Shown here piece by piece: positions 31,994-43,445 of a stretch of DNA of 64,000 nucleotides (the first letter of the stretch is position 1; each line of letters starts with the position of its first letter). Made by a program: the position numbers and the translations under genes. Under the pieces are notes generated by a model that saw only the letters and a program-made list of their open reading frames with translations, was not told the origin of the DNA and made no database searches. Source of the stretch: Hysterium pulicare CBS 123377 (Eukaryota; Ascomycota; Dothideomycetes; Hysteriales; Hysteriaceae); the NCBI GenBank assembly GCA_000467715.1, contig AJFK01000289.1, forward strand, positions 1-64,000. Reading direction: 5' to 3'.

Positions 31994-34205
31994 ATGACAG
32001 TCCCGAACGGCGAGAGCACTCACAATGGCACTAATGGCGCATCCAAAGGACCCCAAAAGCTCTGGGAACATCCAGACCCGGCGTCCACACCCATGTGGAA
32101 CCTTATGCAGACGGTAAACAAGAGAAAGAATTTGCAATTGAAGAGCTATGAGGAGTTATTTGAGTGGAGTGTCGATGATGTCGCGGAGTTTTGGGGTGAG
32201 GTGTGGGATTACGTGGGTATAAGAGCAAGTAAGCCTTATATGCAGGTTCGTAGTATGAAGCCCAAGAAATATGTAAGGCAGAAGGTAGGCTAACAACGCT
32301 TCAGGTAGTCGATGAGAAGGCACCTATGTTTCCTCGACCCTCATTCTTTGCTGGCGCGACGCTCAACTTCGCCGAAAACCTCCTTTACCCAACTCAAGAG
32401 GTAGATCCCTCGAGTCCTGCTATAATAGCTGCTACGGAGACAACCCGGGAAACAGTATCATGGAAAGAGCTTCGAGAACGAGTAAGGATATGCCAGGTGG
32501 GGATGCTGGATATTGGATTGAAAGAGGGGGATCGAGTCGCAGGTTACGTTGCGAATCACACGAATGCTGTTGTAGCCATGCTAGCTACGACATCTTTAGG
32601 AGGTATATGGACGGCAGTGAGTCCGGACACAGGTGTCCACGCCGTTCTAGAAAGACTTCGCCAGATTGAACCCGCCCTTCTATTCGCAGATAACGCAGCT
32701 TTCTACAATGGCCGCAGCCATCCTGTCCTCGCCAAAGTCGGCGAAATCGCTTCGGGCCTCCCTTCCCTCCGCTCCGTCGTCATTTTCCGCACTGTCAATT
32801 CCGTACCCATAGACCTCAGCTCCGTTAAAATTACCTCCGGAATACCACAAGAATACAGCACGTTCTGCAATTCGGGTATCCTCACAGAAACAGTAATTTT
32901 CCGCCCCTTACCACCCGACCACCCCGTCTACATCCTCTACAGTAGCGGCACGACCGGAGCACCGAAATGCATCGTCCATGGCGCCATTGGCACTCTCATC
33001 CAGCACAAAAAAGAGCACATCCTCCATTGCAGCATCACCCCCAAATCCCGCCTCTTCTACTTCACAACCTGCACCTGGATGATGTGGCACTGGCTCATCA
33101 GCGGTCTCGCCAGCGGCGCCACCATCGTTCTCTACGACGGCTCACCTTTCCGCTCCACCTCTTCCTCCGACCCCACAACCTCCGTTCCAGATGACCTCGC
33201 CATGCCACGTCTGATCGATGAGGTAGGGATAACGCATTTCGGAACATCAGCCAAATATCTCTCCGTGCTAGAGCAAAAAGCTCTATTTCCCAAAACCTCA
33301 TTATCTCTCAAGACACTAGAAGCTATATACAGCACCGGCTCCCCACTGGCCCCTTCAACCTTCGACTGGGTCTACAAAGCCTTTCCCGCGCGTGTAAATC
33401 TAGGCAGTATAACAGGCGGCACAGATATAATATCTCTCTTCGGCGCCCCGAACCCGCTTCTTCCCGTCTACGAAGGCGAAATCCAAGCAGCGGGCCTAGG
33501 CATGGCTATTCGCGCCTACGACTACACCGGGGCGGACGTGACCTCGACAGGTGAAGCGGGCGATCTCGTCTGCACGAAGCCATTCCCATGCCAACCCGTC
33601 GCATTCTGGGGCCCCGAAGGCTCGAAAAAATATCGCTCTAGCTATTTTGAGAAATTCGAGGTTGAGGGAAAGGGGATTTGGCATCATGGGGATTTCGTCC
33701 GGTTTAATCCTTCTACACACGGGCTCGTTATGCTTGGGCGCTCGGATGGGATTCTGAAGCCGGCTGGTGTGAGGTTTGGCTCTGCGGAGATATATAACGT
33801 CTTGCTACACCATTTCGCCGAGGAAGTGGCGGATGCGTTGTGTATCGGTCAACGAAGAGAACATGATACCGATGAAACTGTTGTTCTGTTTCTGAAAATG
33901 GCGGAGGGGAAGAAGTTCACTAGTGATCTGGTAGACGGGATTAGAATTATCGTTAAGAAAGAGTTATCCGCGAGACATGTGCCTGGGATCGTGGATGAGT
34001 GTCCTGAAATACCGGTTACGACTAATGGGAAGAAGTAAGTTCGACATATCCCTTTTCGGTGGTTTTGAGATACTGACAATATGATTGTAGAGTCGAAGGC
34101 GCCGTGAAACAAATTCTCTGCGGTTTGAATGTCAAGACCTCTGCCTCGGTCGCTAACGCCGAGTGTCTGGATTGGTATCGGGAGTGGACTAAGACGCACT
34201 CTTGA
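31994..34205 (+). CDS. Acetoacetyl-CoA synthetase
   Basis: Three exons: 31994-32245, 32305-34034, 34091-34205 (698 residues, near the 650-700 usual for the family). N-terminal ACAS-type region (LWEHPDPASTPMWNLM; FFAGATLNFAENLL). AMP-forming core motifs: YILYSSGTTGAPKCIVHG, MMWHWLISGL, ITGGTDIISLFG, WHHGDFVRF, LGRSDGILKPAGVRFGSAEI, and the catalytic lysine region PVTTNGKKVEGAVK formed across the last splice. Reaction: acetoacetate + ATP + CoA to acetoacetyl-CoA, feeding sterol or fatty-acid synthesis, or use of ketone bodies and leucine-derived acetoacetate. Cytosolic in known examples. No linked pathway gene beside it. Confidence 0.95.
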
Positions 34206-35117
34206 ACTCCAGTCCATCTATCTTTGCGACTGGAACACTAGCATGCCATGATCCGGCGAAGCTAAAGCTTGAGAGGAGCCATTCACTCAGTGATCAGGAT
34301 GCCATAATCTTCGGGAAAGCTTCAACAACATGCATGCAATCCGAAATGCTCATTTGGATGGAATTGCGAGCGCTTCGATCGGATTGGATTTGCCTTATCA
34401 TCGCCACTCAACTATGAAGCATGCAGGTCATGATTTGGGATCTGCACAGGGCACCCGGATGTTTGAAATCATCGCATCAAGTATCTTGATCAACTAGACG
34501 GACAAGTAGAGACGTTGCTATCGTGGCCTTGGATTTGGCATAGTGTGAGATAGGATCTACATACATACGTGTGGCTTGTGAAGAGTGCCTTTATGGTCAC
34601 ACCTGTGTATTGTCACTTGACAACTCTCAGTCAGCGCCCGTCATTCTGTGGCTGTCATAGATCGCATTGAGTAAGGATGAAGATACTAGTCCTCATATGT
34701 TATACATCCAATTCGCCTCTCAAAGTGTCCAAGCTGGCAAATACTGCTTCTTAGATGCGAAAACAACATCCGTCATGCCCTTGTCATAGGACTTTTCCCT
34801 GGACATAGCCAGCTGGCATGGATCGCCCTAACCTACAAAAGCCGCTCAAGACAGACGCAAAACACTGTTAAATACTTTTACAGTTTACCAAAGTCTTGCT
34901 TGCTAGGGAGAAGGGCAGAAGAGGGGCGCGCGCCATTGTGTCGATGCCGTCACATCGAGGGCGTAAAGCCAACCCGAAGGTGCTTCAGCCAACCCGTGGG
35001 TAACAAGCCAGCCCGAAGGCAGCAAGTCAACCCGAAGGTAGCAACCCAACCCGGAGGTTTAGGTCCTGCTGGCCAGGACTCCGACCCTTTCCTTTGCAAG
35101 CGAAAACTGAAAGTTCC
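34206..35117. other. Intergenic with a 19-bp minisatellite
   Basis: About 0.9 kb; apart from the tandem repeat at 34967-35060 no feature is supported. Confidence 0.5.
34967..35060. repeat. 19-bp tandem repeat, five degenerate copies
   Basis: Copies follow the consensus AGCCAACCCGAAGGTAGCA with one to four changes each; first unit 20 bp, later ones 19 bp. It lies 60 bp beyond the stop codon of the minus-strand glyoxalase II gene, so in its likely 3' UTR. Confidence 0.9.
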
Positions 35118-36266
35118 CTACGACCGATCCTTCATTTGCCGTAGCGTTTTCATGACTTCTACAGGCTGATCCTCACCGACGAGCTTTTGGATATCCGGGT
35201 CATTCACCCGCATGAAGACGTTGTGTTGCTGCGAAAGCTGTCAATCATTGAAACCGAAAGAGAGACCGGGGTGGGCGAAGCGAACCTTTTCGTCACCGAT
35301 GGTGAACTTGCCTTGCGTCTCTTTGTTCGCATTTGCAAACTCATCGAGTTTCTTTATAGCCTCATTGTTGAGGACCTTTTTGGCGAAGCGGACATTGCCT
35401 TTGGTGTACTCATGGCCGGGCTGGGTGTGGAGGTCAATCAATTGAAGGTGAGGCTGGCAAACGGCCACTTACATAAACTTTCGTATCATCTGGAAGCGAG
35501 GCAAGTGTCTCGTTCAAGGCTTTGTGCATCTCTATTGGAGTGCCTTCAAAGAAGCGTCCACAGCCTAGATACGGTCAGCAAATTCAAGTCAGTGTGGGAC
35601 AAAATGGCTCACCTCCAATGAATAGGGTGTCACCAGTGAAGACGGCCTTCTCCGCTCCATCTTCGAAGAAATAGCAGATACTGTCTTGGGTATGGCATGG
35701 CGTATGGAGTGCTGTCACTTTGATGCTTTCGCCGACTTTGAAAGTTGATTTGTGTGCAGGTGTGTTGGTGACTTTGTCGCAGTCCTTGCCTCCAATAATT
35801 GGGAGTTTGTACTTTTTGAGCTAATGGTTACGTCAGCGTAATCCCTCGTGGCACCCAGGTGGCGTGATCGCGCACAATTTCCTCATTACCACCCGCGTGA
35901 TCATGATGGCTAGGCACCAATGTCAGCGTTACTGGATTTAGAGAGCGAAGTGGGAGCTTACTGATGGGTGTTTATGATAGTAGTGAGCTTGATGGCACCG
36001 CTGTTTGATTTGGAATCAAGCACTGGTAGAACTCTGCAATTGAGATGGAGTCAGTGGCTATTTTTGAACAATTGTGTTCATGCCAGTGTAACAAGAACTT
36101 ACTCGGGTGGATTTGCGGGATCAATGATAACAGATTCCTTCGACTTGTCGTCCGTGACGAGGTAGGCATAGTTGTTGCCTGTGCCCTCCCCTGGGAACTG
36201 TTAGACTGTTGCTTATGAAGCTCTAGTGAAGTTGAACTTACACATGGGAATTGAGTGGATATGCAT
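35118..36266 (-). CDS. GLO2: Hydroxyacylglutathione hydrolase (glyoxalase II)
   Basis: Eight exons on the minus strand: 36266-36242, 36190-36103, 36033-35962, 35909-35876, 35820-35613, 35564-35473, 35420-35286, 35228-35118; every phase agrees, giving 254 residues, the usual size. The start MHIHSIPMW and NYAYLVTDD fit fungal Glo2. Metallo-beta-lactamase zinc motif T-H-x-H-x-D-H is THHHHDH at residues 60-66, rebuilt across intron 3. Other ligands: His in [10 protein letters not shown], Asp in FTGDTLF, His in YPGHEYT. The C-terminal glutathione-binding region has [14 protein letters not shown] and [11 protein letters not shown]. Reaction: S-lactoylglutathione + water to D-lactate + glutathione, second step of methylglyoxal detoxification. 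Introns are 46-70 bp and cut the small protein unusually often. Confidence 0.96.
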
Positions 36267-37162
36267 AGCGCGTGAAGTTGTCGGCTGCTTGACGTCAACT
36301 CTCAATTCGCTGCGTGGAAGGAAGCGCTCTCACCTTTACAAATAGTTGATTGAAGAAATGTCGTGGGCTTCTTTTGATAGCTGAAACGAGTAAGCTCATA
36401 AGGAAGATGATGATAAGAAATAGACGTTTGGAGGTTGACAAGAACATCAACTTTGAGGTGAAGTTTAGAAGAACATCCCGAGGTCTGACCATGACGTTGA
36501 GCGAATCAATTTATCGCCGTCCTATCTCCAGCTCACGTGATGCGGGGATTACCCACAACTCCGAGTCGGTTGCATCGATGAGAAACGTCAAAAGAAAGCT
36601 TCAAGTTCAGCTTTGCGACAAAGATATTACATCCTGGAAAGATATTGTATGCGCTTAGGTCTCACCAAAACAGAGCTCGTAAGACCAAATTTACTATGTC
36701 TTTTAGTCTATACCTTTATCTACGACTATTTTTGGACTTCATGCCAAAGTTATTGCTACCTTAACCCTATCTACCTAGTATTGCAAAGGATGACCGCATC
36801 GTAAATTGTGTCATTCGCATCAACACATGTTAGCGATTACACACCAACCCCAGTCCTGCAGCAGAGTAGCTGAGCAGTTGAAGTTAACAGTCTCCAATAA
36901 GAATTGTGTAAGCTTCATACCATGCATTACTGGGCTTAGACAGGCGTACTTCAATTGACCGGACTTATCTGATCCGAACCCCGGTTCCTCCGAGGATTGA
37001 TGAGCTATAAATATATGGCATTTAAATACTAGGTAGGTCTCCAAGTAGACTGTTCTTGTTCGTATTTTCTGAGGCTTGAAAGAGTCTCATATACTTAAAC
37101 TTTGTCTCATTTCGTCTTAGTGATTTCAGAACGGTCATTCCAAGATCAAGGAACTGTCCGAC
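36267..37162. other. Divergent intergenic region, GLO2 / SDR
   Basis: About 0.9 kb. Short frames (36350-36658 plus) without family features. Must contain both promoters. Confidence 0.45.
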
Positions 37163-38012
37163 ATGTCTCAAGAAGTGATCCTCGTAACTGGAGCAAACAG
37201 AGGTTCCATTCCGCTTAATCAATTACGAGAACGCCACTAACTGCTTCCTCAAGGCATCGGCTTCGCCGTTATTCAATCTCTCGCAACTCAAGCACCTGAG
37301 CACACCTACATCTTAGGCGTACGCTCCATCTCTTCCGGCGAAGAAGCAATCAAACAGCTCCGAGATCTTGGGCTTAGCTCAGCCTTTGAAGTGCTCCAAT
37401 TAGATGTGACCAAAGACTCCGACATAGCTCAATCCGTTTCAGCTATTAAAGAGAAGCATGGGAGACTCGACGGTACGTCCGCTCAGTTCACTAAGCAGCA
37501 CATAATTTAATATGGACCCATGATTTCCAGTCCTCATCAATAACGCCGGCTGGGCCAAAGTCCTCCCACCAGACGCCAATCTATCAGAACTCCGAGAAAG
37601 CTACAACAAAACCTTCGACACAAACATCACATCCGTCGTTGCGCTAACCCACACCGCTCTTCCCTTACTCAAGAACTCCGCGGATGCGAGAGTCATAAAT
37701 ATCTCCTCCGCCCGCGGCTCCATATTCCGCCAAACAAACGCCCAATTACCCCCCACAGCAGCCATTGCGTACAGCACTTCCAAAACCGCTTTGAACGTGA
37801 CCATGTTGGAGATGGCGAAGTTGGAACCGGGCGTCTTGTTTCAGGCGGCTTGTCCGGGACATTGTAAGACGGCGTTTAATGGGTGGAAGGGACCGAAGGA
37901 TCCGTTGGATGGGGCGAGGGTTGTGAGGGAGTTGGTGCTTTGTGAGAGGGAGAAGTTTGCTAGTGGGTTTTGGGAGTTTGAAGAGGGTGGTGTGAGGAAC
38001 GTGCCTTGGTAG
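37163..38012 (+). CDS. Short-chain dehydrogenase/reductase, classical type
   Basis: Three exons: 37163-37202, 37254-37472, 37531-38012 (246 residues). Cofactor motif TGANRGIGF is split by intron 1; LQLDVT (Asp near the adenine), INNAG, the Ser in VINISSARGS and the active-site YSTSK are all intact. So it is a functional classical SDR, C-factor/sniffer-like in shape, of unknown carbonyl or hydroxyl substrate. The tail is shortened (FEEGGVRNVPW). It converges with the GNAT gene 66 bp away, so the 3' ends nearly touch. Confidence 0.92.
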
Positions 38013-38078
38013 ATTATGATAATAAGATTTTGGGTAGGTGGAAAATAGCGTGGGAATACCATGTGGTGTATAAAACAA

Positions 38079-38876
38079 TCAAATAGCTTCCATATGCCCC
38101 TCCGCCAATCTATCTCCGCTCTCATCTGTGTCCTTGGCCATTCCGGCCTTTGGCTCTCGCATCATACAGTATAATGTGATCTTCCCACTATCATCCTCAC
38201 CTTCCTGACAATCCATCTCTTGAACCAGCTTGAAGCCAAACCTCTCATATATAGCAACATTTGGTTCCTTCCGACTACTCTCCAGATAACACCAAACTCC
38301 CTCCTTATCAGCCTGCTCCAGCACAGCTTCCATCAAGGCTCTTCCAACCCCCTTCCCCTGCGCTTCCGGCAACACAGTAACAATATTACAGAAGTAGTAG
38401 CCCTTCTCGCTCTTCCACAATTGTCCTTGCGCCTTCGCTTGCTGCGCTTTCCAAGTATAATATCGGGTCGTGGAGAGTCCGCCTCGTCCATACCATAGGT
38501 TCATGCGTATCTGAGCCAGCCATAGCCACCATGTCGAGAGGTATAACGACCAGGATTGCGGTGCTGATGGAGGGGTTGGGGGAAGCCACATGGCGGTACC
38601 GAGAATCTTGTTGGGTTCAGAAGTATCGCGGGCTACGCAGAAGAGGCCATGCTGTATGCCCCAGCGGCAGCGGAGGCCGAGGGAGACGCGATTTCGAGCT
38701 GGGGAGAACTGGGGATGGGGTGTTAGAGTATTGTTGAACGGCGAGGTGGATTGGCAAACCTTCGATCTGTCTGGGTATACCCATTTGTTATAAGGATCAT
38801 CAGCAAAGGCTTGTTGTATAGTATCAATTGCGCCGTCAATGTCGGCTTCTGTCATGCGATTGACTTCAATTGCCAT
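38079..38876 (-). CDS. GNAT-family N-acetyltransferase
   Basis: Minus strand, 38876-38760 and 38708-38079, about 248 residues. The frame is open throughout, but the 51 bases at 38709-38759 begin GT, end CCCCAG and interrupt the sequence (YPDRSK then FSPARNRV), so they are best read as an in-frame intron. Motifs: FADDPYNKWVYPD at the N-terminus, ILGTAMWLPP, IVTVLPEAQGKGVGRALMEA (acetyl-CoA motif A, Q/RxxGxG/A) and YERFGFKLVQEMD (motif B). Acceptor unknown; fungal members of this group are often annotated as generic acetyltransferases. Confidence 0.9.
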   Translation of the reverse strand: MAIEVNRMTEADIDGAIDTIQQAFADDPYNKWVYPDRSKVCQSTSPFNNTLTPHPQFSPARNRVSLGLRCRWGIQHGLFCVARDTSEPNKILGTAMWLPPTPPSAPQSWSLYLSTWWLWLAQIRMNLWYGRGGLSTTRYYTWKAQQAKAQGQLWKSEKGYYFCNIVTVLPEAQGKGVGRALMEAVLEQADKEGVWCYLESSRKEPNVAIYERFGFKLVQEMDCQEGEDDSGKITLYCMMREPKAGMAKDTDESGDRLAEGHMEAI

Positions 38877-39670
38877 CTTCGAGGTAGGAAGCTCGAGGAT
38901 GTTTGATAAGAATAGTATGATGTGATTTATATCCTTCTCATGGAGGCATTAAGAAGAAAGGGCGTGTCGAAGGGACAAGACAGAGTTTTCGTTGTATGAA
39001 GGCCATCATATTTGCGGGGTGGAGCTTTGCAGAAGAGTTGTGGCTTTCAGACTCATGGAGATAGTCCGGAAGCGGTAAAGCGCCAATATCTCAGCTAGAC
39101 TTGGATTGGCATGTGCAGCCGCGAGTGAACTCCCTGGTAGAAACATCGAAGTCTTTTCTCTTCACTTTCAGATAGAAGTATGCTCGGCACAACTTCACCC
39201 CTCCATCATGTAGCGACGGGGAAGCTCTTTGCAGCTCCTCCTATGTCAGTCCATTTCACAGTCAGCAACATGCAGCTTTAGATTGAATAAGGTCGTACAG
39301 ACCCCCAACGCGCCAAGAACCATGTTGAACAGGGCATCCGGCGACACTGACGAGGCTGAGCAGCTTGAGTCTCCATCATCTTTTACAAACTGGTTTTGAA
39401 TAGCAATGTTCTTCGACTCCTCTCATCTCTTTTCCAAGAAGTTCCAGTCGCCGGTCACCGTTATTCGATTGACAGAAGACTGCCTGTTTTCAGCTGAATA
39501 TTTGACTCAGCGAAGCCTTGAAGAGACTCGACGACCGGCCAATCAAACTCAGGCGTATTTATTTGTATCTATTTTAACGCCCGTCTTCGAAAGGAACAAC
39601 TTTACTTCACCAATTGCTCGGGGGTCTAACACGGCTCCCTGCATGCACTTGGGAGCTTTCTAGCATATCG
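38877..39670. other. Divergent intergenic region, GNAT / orphan kinase
   Basis: About 0.8 kb; short frames only (39406-39663). No repeat or RNA gene seen. Confidence 0.45.
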
Positions 39671-42085
39671 ATGCAACACGTTCCGCGAGGAGAGGTTAAT
39701 AGACCGTTCGATGTCGCCCTCTTGCCGAACCAGGCCGATGTCGCGCGGAAGGATTCTCTCGTGGATCTACCAGACGATGAAGCAGTTCAGGAAAGTTTTT
39801 ATAACATTCTCGACCAGCACTTACGTTCGTGCACAGACCATGAAACTATCTCGGAAACAAAGTTTTTCGAGATCAGTCAGCACCTCTGTGAAAAGGGGAT
39901 ACTAGAGTTGGCAGCCGTACCCCGACTCTGCTGCGTCTTATACATGATAAAACGAACGAGACTTATAGATGATTTTACAAAACATGGAGTCACAGACTAC
40001 TGGCTTCCTCTTCAAAATCAAACGCTTCGGCTCCTCCTCGCACATTCGGCAGACCAAAAGTGCTTTTCTGAAGCTCAATCACGAGTGCTTAGCCATCAAC
40101 TGCCTCCTTGGGACAAAGTACCTCGAGCCCATTTTAGTTGCGACGACGGAGATAGTTTAATGGAAGTCGAAAGAGTTCTTGGAGAAGGCGGTTCTGCTTT
40201 AGTTGAATCAGTCTCTTACCCGGACCATTCTTCGAAGAAATTATTTTGTGCACGCAAGAAAACTGAAAGAATACGGCAGCTCAAAGCTCATAAAATGATC
40301 ATGGGAGCCTTTAAAAAGGAAGTTGAAGTTATGCGTCAAGTCAGTCACACCCATTGCGTCCGTTTAATCGCCTCTTACACAGATGCGGATTCTGTCGCAA
40401 TATTGTCCGCTCCAGTGGCAGATATGGATATGGCCGCCTTACTGGATCTTGAAAACCTTAATGAGTATCAACACTTCACTCTCCGTCGGAGCTTGAACTG
40501 CCTGACAGTAGCACTTTCCTATCTTCATAGAAAGAAGATTCGGTACGTGACACGTCAAGTTTTCTTAAACACATAGCCCAGAAGCGTTCTAGTTGTGGCG
40601 CTAGGTGCTATCTCGCCTTCAATCTGCCCAGAGTTTGGATAGTAGTTTGTCACTACAAAGCAAGGCTAATGACTCTGATGGTGGCTTTGAGCCTCTACAT
40701 ACGGCTCAATGTGCCTATGGTCATGAAATAGTATCATACCTTGAAGGGTCATGGTTCTTTTCTCATTCAAGCACTCATTGCACTATTTCGTAACTCTTTT
40801 CTGCCCTTGTGTTCATTTGTTAGAGGACGGTTGATTACGACTGAGTATTGGACTTTTGTAACAGTTATCAATGTGGTCTTTACGTTTGGAAAGCTTGAGC
40901 GCTAATCTTAGGTAGTCATAAAGATCTCAAACCGCAAAATGTGCTTATACATGGATCGAACGTTCTCCTTACGGATTTTGGATGCAGGTAAGACTATCTC
41001 CGTTAGGGCACAAATTTACGTTGTGCTAAAGAGTTTAAACTACCAGTCTCGACTTTTCCGACAACTCGATATCGACCACCAGAGGCCGACCTTGTCACTG
41101 GACCGCGCGTTACGCGGCACCAGAAGTGATGGATTACGATGATCGAAATCGGGCCACTGACATATGGAGTCTGGGCTGTATTTTCATGGAGATTTTATCC
41201 AGGCTCGGAGGTTATACGCTTGAAGAGATGAAAAGTTTCTGGAAGGAAAATGGGACCAACCATCCTAGCTACGCCATGAACTTTGAAGCAACCAGTCTTT
41301 GGTATGACAAGCTCATTTCTGGTGATGGACTCAGCAATCCAGAGCGTCAGATTTTGGCGTTCATCCACAGGACAATGCTCGCTCCGAATCGACATATGCG
41401 GCCTACCGCAGATCAAGCAGTGCGGAAACTGGTCGGTATTGACAACATATTCGAAACCCCTGGATTTAAGATGTGTACTTCCTGCTATACGGAGACCAGC
41501 GAACATGACTACATAGATTGGCACGGGCTTCGCAATGTCCGAGTCGAAGGTGTCTGGCCTGTTCTCGAGCATTTATCTGGCCCAGAATCAAATCTAAATG
41601 TGTTTTTCGTCAACATGGATTTCAGGATATTTAGAGAGGACCAGCCCGGGGAAATTGCCGACCTCGCCAAAGTCTTCGATTCTTGGGATCAGCTTGCTAG
41701 CATTCGCGAGCAGCTTGAGGACATGGCACGAGAAAGGGGGGTAGCGTTGGACGATGTGCGATCGATACGAGATGAACCTACCGATGTCGAAACGGCCATC
41801 CAGAGCTATCGCATAGCTGCTATACAAGACGTTCCTTTCCTAATACGGGACTGTTCTTTGATGAGTCCAGGCAAACCTAGGTCGAAAAGAGAGATCTGTG
41901 CGGTCTATTTCGCACTTTACAGTATCATCCTTCCACGGTCTAAACTTTATGGGACGCCCTTCATGGTCATCCTCATGGATTCTAAACCATTGGGACGACT
42001 GTTACCTAATCGAGACGGAGATTCCAACGCCTCTGGCGCATTGTCGTCGGCCAATCATTGGGCTCAATCTCTCACCGATGTCTGA
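39671..42085 (+). CDS. Orphan Ser/Thr protein kinase with unique flanking regions
   Basis: Exons 39671-40542, 40916-40987, 41047-42085, about 660 residues. An earlier in-frame ATG at 39614 is less likely. Residues 1-160 are helical and unrecognised. Kinase core: LGEGGSALVES near 169, lysine in CARKK, helix-C Glu in FKKEVEVM, YLHRKKIRHKDLKPQNVLI near 292 (HKD instead of HRD), TDFGCSLDFSDNSISTTRG, RYAAPEVMDYDDRN and ATDIWSLGCIFMEIL. All catalytic positions survive, and the DFG-SLDFSD part is only right after splicing out 40988-41046. The first intron is 373 bp, far longer than others here. Residues ~430-660 form a mixed domain with CTSCYTETSEHDYIDWHG and NLNVFFVNMDFRIF that I do not recognise. 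Likely a lineage-specific fungal kinase. Confidence 0.8.
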
Positions 42086-42608
42086 CGTCGATGGCGCAGT
42101 TCGTGATCCTTGGAGAAGAATTTCTTCTCAAGTGGATTCTCTTCATACAAATGAACTCGGGAAACAAATCCTAAGGAAAAGATGGCGAGAAGCAGTACTA
42201 ATGTTACAGTCCCTAAAAGTCTTGTCGGCAACCAGTTTGAGCTAGTAGCCGTGCAAAACAATATCAGTAGGAATTGTCGATGCCCGCGACGCAGCTTCGG
42301 TCGAGAAACCGGTTGACCGAGCATTGTGTACGGACAAGAAGCTTAGCCGCTCAGAAGGGAACTATCGGAGGAGCTCTTAACAATAATAAGTCTTCCAATG
42401 AGGTAAAGTCCATCTTGCTATGTATAATGCCGAAAATGGTATTCGAGAAGTAGCAAGCAAATCAAACAGAGTTGATGCATGCGACATATTGGTTTTCTTT
42501 CTTTATACTTGAGTTGATAAACATGCAGGCGAATGAGACTGCTACGAAAATACCAATGTCCGATCGTTAACCCGCCGAATAAATACCCGTATTCCAACGG
42601 TTACTCGT
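42086..42608. other. Convergent intergenic region, kinase / LPMO
   Basis: About 0.5 kb with both 3' ends. A frame at 41898-42245 overlaps the kinase end in another frame and is a shadow. Confidence 0.45.
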
Positions 42609-43445
42609 CTAGCCTGTCCAAACATCCGGGCCTGGACATTTGTATGTGGTAGCCTTGCTGCCGTAGGTATCGACCTATCAATATCGTCAGCATTCGCTTT
42701 CACCTCCTCTCTTGCAGTCTGTCACTCACCGTAATTCCTGGATCACTCTGAGCAGCATATCCTGGGATCTTAGTCAGGTACGCTCCACTGGGTGTAGCCG
42801 TTCCGGACCCAGTAATAGCAACCTGAGCACACTCGGCATAGAATTGCGGGGTGTTGGCCTGGTGCAGCGCCAACAACTCATGTCTAATCAAATAATTCCC
42901 TGGCGCCAAACTCTTCGGGATCGTGCTCTCCCAGTACAGGTTCTTATACACTTGCGCTGTTCCCCAAGCGTTCCCAGAAAGCGGAGGTGCCGTCATGCCC
43001 ATCTGATCGATCTTGAACCAGTTCTGTCCGGAGCCGTCGCAGGACTTGAAGTCGCCGCTGCCGCACTTATACATCCACACCATAACGGGTCCTTGCTGAT
43101 GCGTCCATTGTTTCCAGTTCGCTCTGATCTTAGCCCCGGCCGCGGCGGTGGCATTTATGGCTGCGGAGGTACCGCCGTTGCACATGACTTTTTTGTCTGT
43201 GACGGTCATGGTTGGGTTGTAGTCGGGCCATTGACGCTGGATCGTCTTTGCGGACGTGGAAGGGTTGAAACCATCGTAACTGCAACATAAGCATGAGCTT
43301 ACTATTTCGAGCTGATAAGTCGAGGAAGTGTGAAGATTTACCCGGCATATGTCGTCCCGTCAATCACGTAGCTAGTAACGGCGCCGTGAGCGGCTGCCTC
43401 AGCGGCAAGAAGCACGACTGCGGAGAGGAGACTCGAGACAAGCAT
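42609..43445 (-). CDS. AA9 lytic polysaccharide monooxygenase (former GH61)
   Basis: Minus strand, three exons: 43445-43342, 43279-42730, 42674-42609 (239 residues). Signal peptide of 19 residues (LVSSLLSAVVLLAAEAAA) is followed directly by His (HGAVTSYVIDG), the N-terminal histidine of the copper brace. Second copper His lies in LIRHELLALHQA and the axial Tyr in QFYAECAQ. Cys pairs and the ending YGSKATTYKCPGPDVWTG are typical. Reaction: copper-dependent oxidative cleavage of cellulose or hemicellulose chains. There is no linker or cellulose-binding module. TATA box about 70 bp upstream. Suggests a plant-biomass-degrading life style. Confidence 0.96.

Noticed and set aside
38709-38759. 17 extra residues in the GNAT protein
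   Set aside because: Starts GT and ends CCCCAG on the coding strand; better read as an intron.
42712-43290. 192-codon plus-strand frame
   Set aside because: Shadow of the AA9 gene on the minus strand.
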